A stretch of DNA of 64,000 nucleotides. Source: Planctomycetota bacterium (GTDB lineage: Bacteria; Planctomycetota; UBA1135; UBA2386). The notes under the pieces were generated by a model. The model saw nothing but the letters and a program-made list of their open reading frames with translations, had not been told where the DNA came from and did not search any database. Shown in pieces: positions 34,863 through 44,581 of this stretch. The position numbers were made by a program, and so were the translations under genes. Numbering within the stretch: position 1 is the first letter of the stretch; each line of letters begins with the position of its first letter. The stretch lies in NCBI GenBank assembly GCA_016716265.1, contig JADJWQ010000001.1:620001-684000 (forward strand), in the 5' to 3' direction.

Positions 34863-37007
34863 GACCCCGAGCGCGAGCGCCCCGATGCTGCCGCTCGACA
34901 GGGTGCCGCGCAGCCGTACGACACGGCCGAGCAACGGCGCACCGACCACCGCCAGCCGTGGCGCTGTGTTCGAGCAGGATCCGCCGAACGTCGATGCCGA
35001 CGCACCCGGGCGGTCGATGGCGTAGAGCTCGCGATCCGCATGGAACAGACGACCACCGCTCAGTGCGAAGTCCTCGACGTCGAAGCGGCCGGTGGACACG
35101 AGCTCGACCAACCCCGTCGCCTGCGAGATGCGCCACGACGGCGAGCGATCGAACGCCCGATCGCAGCGCGTGACGCCCCACACGTTGTCGCCGGCGACGG
35201 CCGTGACGCCGTCGATCGGTATCGGCAACGTCGCGATCGGCGTCCGTGCGGCCCGCGTGGCGGGATCGGACCGCCAGAGCTGACCGTCGCCGTGCGTGTC
35301 GAGCACTCCACCGTGGATGCTCGCAGTGCCCACCCCGGGCAAGGTGCTGGGGCCATTGGCTGGCACATGGTGGATCTGCCCGAGCCCCTGCACGACGAAG
35401 TTGCCGGCGAACGCGTCGACCCTGAGCCCGGTCGCCGCCCCCACGACGACGTCGGCGATCCGCACCAGCGAGGGTGGCTTGGCGCGCAGATCGTAGATCG
35501 CAAGGTCGTGACCCGACTGCGTGTCGAGCACTCCGAGGCAGGCGAAGTCGCCTGCCAGGCCCACATGACCGGCGAACGCGAGTCGCGTCTGGCCCGCGAA
35601 GTCGAACACCGTGCGTCGAGTCCCGCTATCGACGATCAGTGCCGTGGACGAGCCACCCCCGTCGAGGAACAGGACCTCCCACTCGCGGCCGAGGCCGAAG
35701 CGACCGTTCACCGGGCTGCCGAGCGCGGAACGGGTGCCGTCGACGATCCGGTACGGGGTGATGTTGCCGGTGTTCAGCGTGGTCCGCTCGCCGACCAGCA
35801 CGGCGTCGTCCAGCGTCAGGAACGCGCGCGCGATGACCTGCGGCAACGTGACCAATGGTCGCGTACCGGCCTCCATGCCATCGGTAGTGAGGACGATCAG
35901 CTGTTGCGCGGCGTCCGGCCCGGCCACGGCGAGCAGACCACCGGCACTGCCGATCAGCACCGGATTCGAGTCGGCGTTCGCGGCACCCGGTGCGAGGTCC
36001 GTGAGCAGGCTCCAGGATCCGGCGCGGTAGACCCGGCGCTCGACCCCACCGGCAGCGTCGCGAAGTCCGATCAGCAGCGCACCATCCGGCGCGAAGTCGA
36101 AGCTCACGCCGAGTCGATTCGTGATGCCGGAGTCCCGCCCGACGATCGCCGGATGGACGCCCGTCCCCGCCGCCGTGCCGTCCGAGCTCCACAGCTCGTT
36201 GCCTTCCTCGTAGGTCCAGGCGACGAACCACACGCGACCGTCCGGTGCGCTGCGGAGGGCGGGCGGTTCGCTCGGGTCCCGGCCCGCGTTCGCGTCGGCG
36301 ACGAGGCACATACCAGGTATCGTCCCGTCGGTGCCCCACGGCTCGGTGCCGTCCGCCACGTCGGTGCCCGGGAACCGGATGCGCCCGTCGACCGCGCGGT
36401 GGAGACTCGCCGCGGTCAGCCGCGCCGTGTCGTGGAGCACCTCGACGGCGACGAGGTCCGTCGCCTCGAGCCGCGTGCCGCGAGGAGCGGCGGGCTCGAC
36501 CAGCGCGACCGACCGCAACGACAGCGTCACGCCATCCGTCTCGTGGATCACGCCGCCCTCGACGGCGACGACCGCGCGCCCTGCGGAGAGCCCCGGTGCC
36601 AGCCGTGGCGCCTGCAGCGAGCTCAGATCGAGCATCCGGCGAACGCTGGTTCCGTCGGTCGCGTACAGCGCCGTGCCGGCCGGTCCGTCCGCCACGAACC
36701 ACGCCTCGGATCCGACGCGCACGAACACCTCACCCTCGCGCTCGACGAGCGCGGGCAACGGCTCGAGATCGGAAACGTGTCGCGTGCCGGGCACCGTCCC
36801 GTCGGTCACGTAGACCCCGCGCCCAACGACGCCGTCGTCGGCCACGATGTGGGTGCTGGCGACGCCGGAGCCATCCGCGTCCCTGCGGATCGCTCGATCC
36901 GACTGCGCGGCCGGGCCCGATGCCAATCGCACAGGGTCGCTGCCGTGGCGGAGCGTCACGCGTGAGGAACGAACGAGTCCGGGCTCGCGACGAGCTCCCG
37001 GGACCAT
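34785..37007 (-). CDS. TDGT-repeat type secreted-protein homologue, frameshifted and lacking a signal peptide
   Basis: The open frame gives 740 aa, but the gene is probably broken. The N-terminus (MVPGARREPGLVRSSRV) has no signal peptide and begins inside repeat-like sequence: GRGVYVTDGTVPGTRHVSDL near residue 64, TALYATDGTSVRRMLDL, WGTDGTIPG and ELWSSDGTAAGT. The middle is a strand-rich propeller-like region, and FGGSCSNTAPRLAVVGAPLL opens a C-terminal module that frameshifts at about 34855 and ends early at 34785. No room remains for a longer 5' end, since the next gene stops at 37024. It is most likely a decaying paralogue of the 12716-15772 type. Confidence 0.65.
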   Translation of the reverse strand: MVPGARREPGLVRSSRVTLRHGSDPVRLASGPAAQSDRAIRRDADGSGVASTHIVADDGVVGRGVYVTDGTVPGTRHVSDLEPLPALVEREGEVFVRVGSEAWFVADGPAGTALYATDGTSVRRMLDLSSLQAPRLAPGLSAGRAVVAVEGGVIHETDGVTLSLRSVALVEPAAPRGTRLEATDLVAVEVLHDTARLTAASLHRAVDGRIRFPGTDVADGTEPWGTDGTIPGMCLVADANAGRDPSEPPALRSAPDGRVWFVAWTYEEGNELWSSDGTAAGTGVHPAIVGRDSGITNRLGVSFDFAPDGALLIGLRDAAGGVERRVYRAGSWSLLTDLAPGAANADSNPVLIGSAGGLLAVAGPDAAQQLIVLTTDGMEAGTRPLVTLPQVIARAFLTLDDAVLVGERTTLNTGNITPYRIVDGTRSALGSPVNGRFGLGREWEVLFLDGGGSSTALIVDSGTRRTVFDFAGQTRLAFAGHVGLAGDFACLGVLDTQSGHDLAIYDLRAKPPSLVRIADVVVGAATGLRVDAFAGNFVVQGLGQIHHVPANGPSTLPGVGTASIHGGVLDTHGDGQLWRSDPATRAARTPIATLPIPIDGVTAVAGDNVWGVTRCDRAFDRSPSWRISQATGLVELVSTGRFDVEDFALSGGRLFHADRELYAIDRPGASASTFGGSCSNTAPRLAVVGAPLLGRVVRLRGTLSSGSIGALALGVSSSISRERRARRSPVAGCTSAAGCR

Positions 37008-37023
37008 CGACGGCGAGCCGCCC

Positions 37024-39840
37024 TCACGGCGTCAGCGTGACGGCCACCGGATTGGTCGCGGTCACCGGGACCAGCCCATCGACGACCAGTGCGGCGTGGT
37101 GCAGATGCAGGCCGACCAGGCTCGGCAGCGCGAGCGCGGGGAACACCAAGGCCGACGACGCCCGGCCGTTCGGGTCGAGCGTACCGAAGGAGCTCGGCAA
37201 CCATGACGAGTTGGCGGCCGAGAGCGTCGCGGACCACCACGGATCCTGGTTCAACGGCACATGAACGCCGAGGACGCCATAGCCCGGGCTCGTGCCGCTG
37301 ACCGTTCCCGCCACGATGTAGACGTTGCCGGCGCGCGCCGCACCGAGATCCAGACGCCAGTCCTGCCGCCCACCGCGCGACACCGAGATCGCCGCGAGAT
37401 CGCGGGCGAGCGTCTGCTGCGGCCCCTTGACGATCTGGAAGCGATCGAGCACCTGCCCGAGATCGTCGAGGAACCGGGCGTCGAGGGTATCGCCGTCGAG
37501 GTCGAGGACGAGCGAGCCGAGCCGGTTGAGACCGACGCGCATCGCCGGGTGGTTCAGCGCCCCGCCGCTGATGAGGCCGGAGCTGCCTGCGACCACGTAG
37601 ACGGCACCCTCGTGCGATCCCGGGCCGAGCGTGCCCTTGCCGTAGCTGCCGTCACCGAGCGGCGCACCGTCGCCGCCATCGAGCACCATCGAGCCGATCA
37701 GCGTACTGGAGACGTCATAGTGGCCGTCGAGCAGGAACGATCGCTCGTAGCTGTGGCTGTGGCCCGTCAGCACCAGATCGACGCCGTGCGCCTCGAGGAT
37801 CGGTACGAACACCTCCCGCATGTCACGCATGCGGCCGCCGCTGTCGGCGACGTTGTCCGAGTCGTGCGAGCCCTTCGTGTACGGAGGGTGATGCCAGTAG
37901 GCGATCAGCCAGCGCGCGCCCGTGCTGGCGGCGAGATCGGCGCGGAGCCACGCGGCCATCGCACCCGTCGACGTGCGGGTCGAGTCCTGGCTGTCCAGGC
38001 AGACGAAGTGCACGTCGCCGTAGTCGAACGAGTAGTAGGCCTCCGTGCCCGACGGCACGCCACCCGACTCCGCGTTCTGCGGCAGAGAGAACGCGTCGAA
38101 GTAGGGACCGGTCTGGCTCGCCGCACTCGCCGAGCCGGCATCATGGTTGCCGAAGGTCGGCCACACGAACGTGCTGCGCAGGATGTCGGGGTAGGTGTCG
38201 AACACCGCGGCCTGGAACTCGGCGTCGGTGCCGATGACGTAGGCATTGTCGCCGAGCATCAGCCACACGTCGGTGTCGCTGCGGTCCGCGAGCCCGGTGT
38301 AGGCATCGCGAACGCGCCGCGCGTTCGCGTCCGCCGTCCCGGAGTCGCCGATGGCCCAGATGCGCCGATGGCCGGTCGTACCGGGCAGCGGATGCGTGCG
38401 GAAGCGATGCTCCGGGTCGCCGCCGGCCAGCGGCCCGGACGAGTCGCCGATCGCGTAGTAGTAGAGCGTGTCGGGCGAGAGACCCTGCAGCACGGCGACG
38501 TGCTCCGTCTCCTGGACGGCGCTCTGGTAGGCGAGCGCGAGGCTGCCCGGTGACGCGCCGAGCCAGACGGCGCTCGTCGCCAAAGCGTTCGTCCGCCAGC
38601 GCACGATCGCGGCGCGTGGCGCACCGCGCTGGAGATACGGCCCGCGAATGATGCTCACCGCGACATCGGATGCGATCAGCTCGAGGTCGAAGGAGATGTC
38701 CGAGCTGGTCGGGTTCGCCTGGTGGATCTCGACCGCCAGGACGTTCTGGCCGGCCGCGAGCTGGCCGATCGGGACGCCGAACTCGTAGAACGTGTTCTCC
38801 GCCGTGCCGCCGATCGTGGTGCTCGCCCAGGTCGAGAAGCTGACCGCGCCTGCCGGCATGTTGTCGCGCGCGATCTCCACGCCGTTCAGGTAGACGACCG
38901 CCCCGTCGTCACGCAGGATCCGCAGGGTCAGCGACCGGAACGCGCCCGGATCGGCGACCTGGAACGCGTGCCTGAACCACGTCGTCGCATATTTCGCGGA
39001 CGGGTTCGGGCCGAAGCTGACGACGGTCGCCTCGTCGCCGTCGCCGTAGCCGAGCTGCGCGGGCCCGCTGGCCCACCCCGAGTCGTCGAATCCCGGCGCG
39101 CGCCACGCGGTGCCCTGATCGCTGCCGTCGTCCAGGTAGCGCCAGGTCGCACCCGCCGCGACCAGCGTCGTCTCGGTCCGCGCGGCTGGCAACGGCGCGA
39201 CCCACGGCCCCGCGAGCGAGGGGCGACCCTCGGCACGTGCGCTGCCCGGATCTCCGGCGGGCAGGTCACGCCCACACTCCGCGACGACTTCGGCACGCAG
39301 CACGGTCAGCGAGGCGAGCGGTCCGAGCGCCTCGATGCCGGCGTCGAGCACGCGCAGCGCGCGCGCCGGATCGACCGCTCGCCAGGCGCTCGCACACTCG
39401 AAGTAGTCGTCCGGCAAGCGCACGGCGGTACGGTCGAGCGCCTGCTGCGCCTCGACCGCGGCGGCGCCGGGCTCGCCGGCCGCGACCAGTGCCTGCGCCA
39501 GCAGCCGGTGCGAGTCGGCAGAGTCCGGCTGCTCCGCGACCGCGCGACGCGACTGCTCGAGCGCGGCGGGCACGTCACCGCGCCGCAGCGCGATGCGCAC
39601 GAGACCGAGCCGCGCGGACGCACCGGCCCCGAGCCCGAGCGCGAACGTGAAGTCACGCTCGGCGAGTGCGAGGTCGCCACGCTCGAGGAACGCGACACCA
39701 CGCGCGCGGTAGCCCTCCGCGAACGCGGGCTGCGCGGCGATCCGCTCGGTCAGAGCGCGGATCGCGGCATCGGGATCGTGCGGCAGCGGCACCGCCAGCA
39801 ACGACGAGACGAACACCAGCGAGAGCGGGGCGAGGGTCAT
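37024..39840 (-). CDS. Exported TPR / purple-acid-phosphatase-like metallophosphoesterase
   Basis: 938 aa from the ATG at 39840. The signal is SLVFVSSLLAVP. Domains in order: TPR units (about 20-165, for example AAIRALTERIAAQPAF), a galactose-binding-like sandwich (about 215-395), a fibronectin-like purple acid phosphatase N-domain (about 393-483, with SPDTLYYYAIGD), and a calcineurin-like phosphoesterase (about 493-760). The metal ligands are visible in AIGDSG, LMLGDNAY, FGNHDAG, YWHHPPY and LTGHSHSYERS. A final about 130 residues form the shared C-terminal module. It probably hydrolyses phosphate esters outside the cytoplasm. It lies upstream of the broken TDGT gene on the same strand. Confidence 0.88.
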   Translation of the reverse strand: MTLAPLSLVFVSSLLAVPLPHDPDAAIRALTERIAAQPAFAEGYRARGVAFLERGDLALAERDFTFALGLGAGASARLGLVRIALRRGDVPAALEQSRRAVAEQPDSADSHRLLAQALVAAGEPGAAAVEAQQALDRTAVRLPDDYFECASAWRAVDPARALRVLDAGIEALGPLASLTVLRAEVVAECGRDLPAGDPGSARAEGRPSLAGPWVAPLPAARTETTLVAAGATWRYLDDGSDQGTAWRAPGFDDSGWASGPAQLGYGDGDEATVVSFGPNPSAKYATTWFRHAFQVADPGAFRSLTLRILRDDGAVVYLNGVEIARDNMPAGAVSFSTWASTTIGGTAENTFYEFGVPIGQLAAGQNVLAVEIHQANPTSSDISFDLELIASDVAVSIIRGPYLQRGAPRAAIVRWRTNALATSAVWLGASPGSLALAYQSAVQETEHVAVLQGLSPDTLYYYAIGDSSGPLAGGDPEHRFRTHPLPGTTGHRRIWAIGDSGTADANARRVRDAYTGLADRSDTDVWLMLGDNAYVIGTDAEFQAAVFDTYPDILRSTFVWPTFGNHDAGSASAASQTGPYFDAFSLPQNAESGGVPSGTEAYYSFDYGDVHFVCLDSQDSTRTSTGAMAAWLRADLAASTGARWLIAYWHHPPYTKGSHDSDNVADSGGRMRDMREVFVPILEAHGVDLVLTGHSHSYERSFLLDGHYDVSSTLIGSMVLDGGDGAPLGDGSYGKGTLGPGSHEGAVYVVAGSSGLISGGALNHPAMRVGLNRLGSLVLDLDGDTLDARFLDDLGQVLDRFQIVKGPQQTLARDLAAISVSRGGRQDWRLDLGAARAGNVYIVAGTVSGTSPGYGVLGVHVPLNQDPWWSATLSAANSSWLPSSFGTLDPNGRASSALVFPALALPSLVGLHLHHAALVVDGLVPVTATNPVAVTLTP

Positions 39841-39930
39841 GGCGGAGTCCCTGAGCGCGCAGACTCTACGCCAGTCCGCCGAAGAGCGCTCGGGCACACC
39901 TCGGTCCGACGCTCTCGACGCGTCCCGATG

Positions 39931-42183
39931 TCAATCGAACGTCTGCACGGTCACCGCGTCGTACCGCGTGCCGTCGCCGGGCGCCGCCCACACGCCGGCC
40001 CGCCCGTCCGTGACCGACTCCGGATCGCTGCAGCTGAATTGCAGCTCGCCGTCGACGATCACTTCATATCGAGCGCCGACCACCGACAGGGTCGCGTCGT
40101 GCCAGCAGTGCTCGTCGTAGCGCGTGTGATGGCGCTCGCCGATCAGGGTCCGGCGCCCGTCGCGCACCCGGTACAGCCGCAGGTTGCACTCCTCCGGATT
40201 GATGCGCAGGTTGACGTAGTCGTCGGGTCCGCGGTACCGGACGACGAGGCTCGCCAGGTGGTTGCCGGTGCCGGTAGTGCCGACCTTGAAGCGCGCCGAC
40301 ACCGCCACGTCGGTCGCCGCGGGCAGCGCCGCGAGCAGGAAGCTGCCCGCGCGACCGGCATTCGCATCGCTCACGTCACCCGGCGTGACCGCCAGCCGCC
40401 CGGCGGCACCGTCGCCAGCCGCGACGACCCGCCACGGCACGTCGAGGCCTTCGACACCCGCGTGCGTCATATCGCGCGGTGCGGAGCCCTCGACATCGCC
40501 CTCGAAGTCCGCGCTGAAGTGCTCACCCGGTCCAGAGACGACGAGATCGTCGAACGACGTGACGCTGTCGCCCTTCAGCCACAGACCGACCCGTCCCGGT
40601 CCCGCGAACGTCGCGTCCCGGGCCTCGAACATCAGCGCGCCGTTGAGCCACAGCCGGAACCGATCGCCGCGCGCCTCCATGCGCATCGATTGCCACACGT
40701 TCTCCATGATCGGCACGTGGTTCACACCGGCGATCTCGATGCGCCGACCCTCGACGACACGGTAGAAGCGGTAGTTGTCCTCGAGCGAGTTGACGCGGCA
40801 GCAGTAGTAGTTGTCGCGATCGAGGTAGCGGACCACGAGTCCCGCCGCCCGATCGATCTCGCCGGTCATCGTCTTGAAGCACACACCGACCGACACGTCG
40901 CGGGCCTCGTAGCCGTCGACGAGACACATCGGGAAGCGCCCGCCGATCTCGCTGGACGTGTCGACCTGCGTCAGCACGTTGCCGCCGCTCGGGGCGGTCG
41001 GATCGGCGGTCACCTTCCACGCGCACATCGGGCCGTCACGCGTCTGTGCGACGGTCATGCCGGTGGGCGCCTCGTCGACGGCCATGTCGTCGAAGTCGAT
41101 GCGCAGCGGCTGTGCTCCACGCCCGGTGACCTGCTCCTGGCCGGGCGCCCCGAAGCGCCGGAGAAGCTCCGCACCGAAGGTGTCGAGCAGGTCGGCAGCC
41201 CGCGCCACGTCGGCGTCCATGACGCGCAGGTCCGTGATCCGCGGGGTCGGCGGCAGCGGTGCGACGCCCTGGTCGAGCGGCATCTGCCCACGCCCCTGCG
41301 CACAGATCGCGCGCTCGGCGTCGGCGGACAGCAGGAACTCGATCAGCTGCCGCGCGCCGGCCGGGTTGCCGGACGACGCCAGCCACGCGAGCGTGTTCGG
41401 CTCGACGAGCGTGCCGACGCCGTGCTGGTCCGGGTAGATCATCGCGACCGGCTGACCCGCTGCGGCCACCCCCAGACAGTCCGACGTGTCGGTCATGCCG
41501 GCGAGCACCTCGCCGGAGCCGATCCGCTCGGCGAGATCGCGGTCGCCGCGCGCGACGATCACGTCATTGTCCACCAGGCCGTTCAGGTAGCGTGCCGACT
41601 CGGCCTCACCGAGCGACGATCGCAAGGCCAGCAGGTGGAGGATCGCGGTTCCCCACGTCGGGCTCGCGAGCCCGACCTTGCCCTTCCAACGGGGATCGAG
41701 CAGATCCCACATCGACCGCGGCCGCGCGGGCTCCGGTACGAGGTCGGTGTTGACCATCAGGATGCGCGCGCGCGCCGCGAATCCGAACCACGTCCCATCG
41801 GGGTCGTGGAACCGGGACGGGATCCGGTCGGCACCTGCCGGACCCGGGTCGAGTCGCGCGAGCGCACCGGCGCGCTTCAAGATCTCGGTCGTCAACGGCT
41901 CCTGGCACCACCAGACATCACCCCGCTCGGCGGTGATTTGGTCGATGACGGCGGCGACCTGCTCCGGCGACGGGCGGCGTGAGCGCACGACGCGTACCGC
42001 GAACCCCGTCCGCGCCTCGAAGGGAGCCACGATGCTCCGGACGAATGGTTCGCGGAGCGACGTGAACAACACGACGAATCGTGGGTCTGCCCGCAGGGGC
42101 AACGCGGCCTGCGATGCGAGCGGAGCCGCGAGGAGACAACCGGCGAGGGCGGCGGACGCGACGAGAGACCGGGAGTGGATCAC
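39931..42183 (-). CDS. Iron(III)-binding-type periplasmic protein fused to two concanavalin-like domains
   Basis: 750 aa from a GTG at 42183, chosen because it opens the signal peptide (LVASAALAGCLLAAPLAS). Residues about 30-345 are a periplasmic binding protein of the FbpA/AfuA type: VVLFTSLREPFVRSIVAPF, MVNTDLVPEPARP, MWDLLDPRWKGKVGLASP, and LIEFLLSADAERAICAQGRG. Two concanavalin-like repeats follow (about 360-550 and 557-750), each with an AGLVVRYLDRDNYY or ASLVVRYRGPDDYV core, like DUF1080/laminin-G-type sugar-binding folds. No ABC permease or ATPase gene is nearby, so it may act as an extracellular sensor or scavenger rather than in import. Confidence 0.82.
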   Translation of the reverse strand: MIHSRSLVASAALAGCLLAAPLASQAALPLRADPRFVVLFTSLREPFVRSIVAPFEARTGFAVRVVRSRRPSPEQVAAVIDQITAERGDVWWCQEPLTTEILKRAGALARLDPGPAGADRIPSRFHDPDGTWFGFAARARILMVNTDLVPEPARPRSMWDLLDPRWKGKVGLASPTWGTAILHLLALRSSLGEAESARYLNGLVDNDVIVARGDRDLAERIGSGEVLAGMTDTSDCLGVAAAGQPVAMIYPDQHGVGTLVEPNTLAWLASSGNPAGARQLIEFLLSADAERAICAQGRGQMPLDQGVAPLPPTPRITDLRVMDADVARAADLLDTFGAELLRRFGAPGQEQVTGRGAQPLRIDFDDMAVDEAPTGMTVAQTRDGPMCAWKVTADPTAPSGGNVLTQVDTSSEIGGRFPMCLVDGYEARDVSVGVCFKTMTGEIDRAAGLVVRYLDRDNYYCCRVNSLEDNYRFYRVVEGRRIEIAGVNHVPIMENVWQSMRMEARGDRFRLWLNGALMFEARDATFAGPGRVGLWLKGDSVTSFDDLVVSGPGEHFSADFEGDVEGSAPRDMTHAGVEGLDVPWRVVAAGDGAAGRLAVTPGDVSDANAGRAGSFLLAALPAATDVAVSARFKVGTTGTGNHLASLVVRYRGPDDYVNLRINPEECNLRLYRVRDGRRTLIGERHHTRYDEHCWHDATLSVVGARYEVIVDGELQFSCSDPESVTDGRAGVWAAPGDGTRYDAVTVQTFD

Positions 42184-42311
42184 GACGACGACACCGTGGG
42201 TTCGGACGCGACGGGAGGAGACGGATCGACCGTAGCCAGGCGCCGCTGCCGGCGAGACCGGCCCGGCGCCGACTGCACATTGCGAATCGGGCGCGGCGAA
42301 GTCCGCGCGGC

Positions 42312-44150
42312 TCACATGATCGTGGACTCGAAGTACCCGCTGAGGTAGATCGAGCGCGAATTGGGGTTCGTGAAGATCCCCTGCGCGAAGAGCGTCACGC
42401 CGCGCAGGCTCGGAAGGTCCGGGACAGTGACCGAGAGCGACGCGGTCCCCATGGCGGGGATGGTCAGCGGCACGAAGACGATCGCACTCGGGTCGATACG
42501 TAGCGTTCCGAACGGCGTCGGGATGTTCGCGAGGTTGGCGCCGATCGCCAGGATCGCGGCCGCGCCAGGCTCCGCGGCGACGTCGTAGTGCAGCCTGCCG
42601 CCCCGGGCGAGGATCCGCCAGTACTCGGGGATGTTCGCCCATTCCGACACCTGGCTGCTGCCGCTCCAGACGTTCACGGTGGTGCCGTCGTAGCACCACG
42701 CGCACTCGTCGCGCAGCTGGCTCCGCGTCGCCGCGCAGGCTTGGCTGGACCAATCGTCCGAGTAGCAGGAGTAGCAGTACGCGAACTGTCCGTCGAGAGC
42801 GATCACCGACATGTCGAAGCAGGTGACGGTCGCCTGCGCAGCGGTCGTCACGGTGGCCCACTGCCCGGTCCTACCATTGAACGTATCGAGACGGTTCCCG
42901 CTGCGGGCGCAGAACGCGGCCTTGTGGTCGTAGTAGCTGTCCGCGACCGGCGCATGCTGCGTGGTCCAGGTGCCGCGATTGGCGCTGAAGCCCTGCAGCG
43001 TGCCGGACGCGTCGACGAGGATCGCACCGTTGTAGGTGACGAAGGTCGCCGTGTAGTTCCCCGCGGGGGCGCGCTCCCACGAATTCGTCATGCACGAGAA
43101 CGCATGGTAGTCACCGGACGGCAGCTCGACCGCGAGCGCGGCGCCGGTGTCCGCGTCGACGGTGAAGCCGGGCAGCGCCGGTGCGAAGCGCCCCTCGAGC
43201 AGACCGAAGGCATACACGCTACCGCCGTCGTCCGCGACGATGATCTCCTGCCGCACGTTCACGGCCATCCACGCGTTCGGCGTCGTCACGGTGTCGAGCG
43301 TGCCGGTCGCGCACGAGTAGGCGATCAGCGTGTTGCCGTCCTGGACGACCGCGACGTCGGCCTCCGTGGTGAGCTGGACCTGGGCCGAGCCGTGGTACAG
43401 GAGCACCTGGTTGTCGGTCAATGCGCTGTAGAAGTTCAGGCTCGTCGGCTCCCGCACGATGACGTATCCCGCACGCGACGGAGGCTTCAGCAGGAGCGCC
43501 TGCGCGCTCGCCGGAATGCTGCGCCAGGTGTTCCGGTAGGCGCTGAACACGCGGTAGTAGCCCGTGTCACGCACGATGCCGCAGTAGCCGACGGCATCCA
43601 GCTGCGTCGCTCCTGCAATGCCGAGCTCGACCGCCTCGCCGAAGTGCGCGCTGACCGCGACCGTCTTCGCACCGTCGCTCAGCACCGCGACCATCCGGCC
43701 GATTGCAACCGACGGCGTCGAGGCGAACGGCACCGTGGTCCAGGTTCCGAGCAGCCCCGAGAAGACGTGGGCATTCCGACCATCGAGCAGCGTGGTGACC
43801 CAGACCGCGCCCGAACTCGGTGTCGCGACGATCGGGGTCCCGCCGAGGGTGAGCTGCGACCAGACCGCGCGGCGGGTCGCGTATCCCCACGCCGTGCCGC
43901 CATCGACGATCACGACGTGGTCGTCGAAGCCGTGGAAGGCCGCATTCGCACTCACCTGCAGGTGCGACCACGTCCGGGTGTACGACGAGTAGACGTGATA
44001 GCCGCCGGCATCCTGCACGACGACGATGCTCGACTCGGCCCACAGCCGCGTCGGGTTCGTGCTCGGCAGCGTGACCCAGTCAGGCAGCTGCGCGACGACG
44101 GGGGCGACCATCAGCAGGCTGGCCACCGAGAGGTACGGGAGGAATCGCAT
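42312..44150 (-). CDS. Secreted propeller-like protein with C-terminal module
   Basis: 612 aa with a signal peptide (MRFLPYLSVASLLMVAPVVA). The body repeats a unit of about 45-50 residues with patterns such as YHVYSSYTRTWSHLQ, YYRVFSAYRNTWRSIP, YHAFSCMTNSWERAP and AYCYSCYSDDWSSQ, each an alternation of aromatic strands, consistent with a beta-propeller. The last about 110 residues (AAILAIGANL to FFESTIM-like end) form the shared C-terminal module. The repeat family is unknown to me. It is in the same direction as the binding-protein gene, 128 bases upstream. Confidence 0.75.
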   Translation of the reverse strand: MRFLPYLSVASLLMVAPVVAQLPDWVTLPSTNPTRLWAESSIVVVQDAGGYHVYSSYTRTWSHLQVSANAAFHGFDDHVVIVDGGTAWGYATRRAVWSQLTLGGTPIVATPSSGAVWVTTLLDGRNAHVFSGLLGTWTTVPFASTPSVAIGRMVAVLSDGAKTVAVSAHFGEAVELGIAGATQLDAVGYCGIVRDTGYYRVFSAYRNTWRSIPASAQALLLKPPSRAGYVIVREPTSLNFYSALTDNQVLLYHGSAQVQLTTEADVAVVQDGNTLIAYSCATGTLDTVTTPNAWMAVNVRQEIIVADDGGSVYAFGLLEGRFAPALPGFTVDADTGAALAVELPSGDYHAFSCMTNSWERAPAGNYTATFVTYNGAILVDASGTLQGFSANRGTWTTQHAPVADSYYDHKAAFCARSGNRLDTFNGRTGQWATVTTAAQATVTCFDMSVIALDGQFAYCYSCYSDDWSSQACAATRSQLRDECAWCYDGTTVNVWSGSSQVSEWANIPEYWRILARGGRLHYDVAAEPGAAAILAIGANLANIPTPFGTLRIDPSAIVFVPLTIPAMGTASLSVTVPDLPSLRGVTLFAQGIFTNPNSRSIYLSGYFESTIM

Positions 44151-44581
44151 GGCGCGTACGGGTCAGGGGTTCGGAGACGGGCGCGGACTCGGGCGAGGTT
44201 CGCGCGGGTTCGCTCCGGACCAAGCAAGTCGGATGCCTCGCCGCAGGCGACCCGGCGTGGGCACGACGGCGCGCCGGCGGAGTCGCGGCCGACCGCCCGC
44301 ACCGACGCCGGAACGGTCTTGCGCGCCCCCTGATGGCCGCGTTCCCCGACCGCCGGATGGCGCCGTTCCTCACTCCGGGGATACCCCTGCTGTCGCACAT
44401 CCGGCACGGGTGGTCGCGGCCCCGGAACGTCGCCCCGGCAGGCCCGACCGAGGGTGCTCGATCACACCAACGGCCGCGCACTGACGTACGGTGGTGACAG
44501 CGGTCACGGCCGTGAAGCGCTCGCCCGACCGTGGCCGCCGCGCCCGCGCCGCGTTCACCCGATGCGGCCGTCGCGCTGCGG
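44151..44581. other. Gap of about 430 bases with no recognisable gene
   Basis: This lies between the propeller-like gene and hflC, both on the minus strand. The frames are shadows with no motif, signal or repeat I can name. It should contain the hflKC end signals and the propeller gene promoter. Confidence 0.35.

Noticed and set aside
38722..41982. 1086-codon plus-strand open frame
   Set aside because: Antisense to the phosphoesterase and binding-protein genes, both of which have signal peptides and domains.
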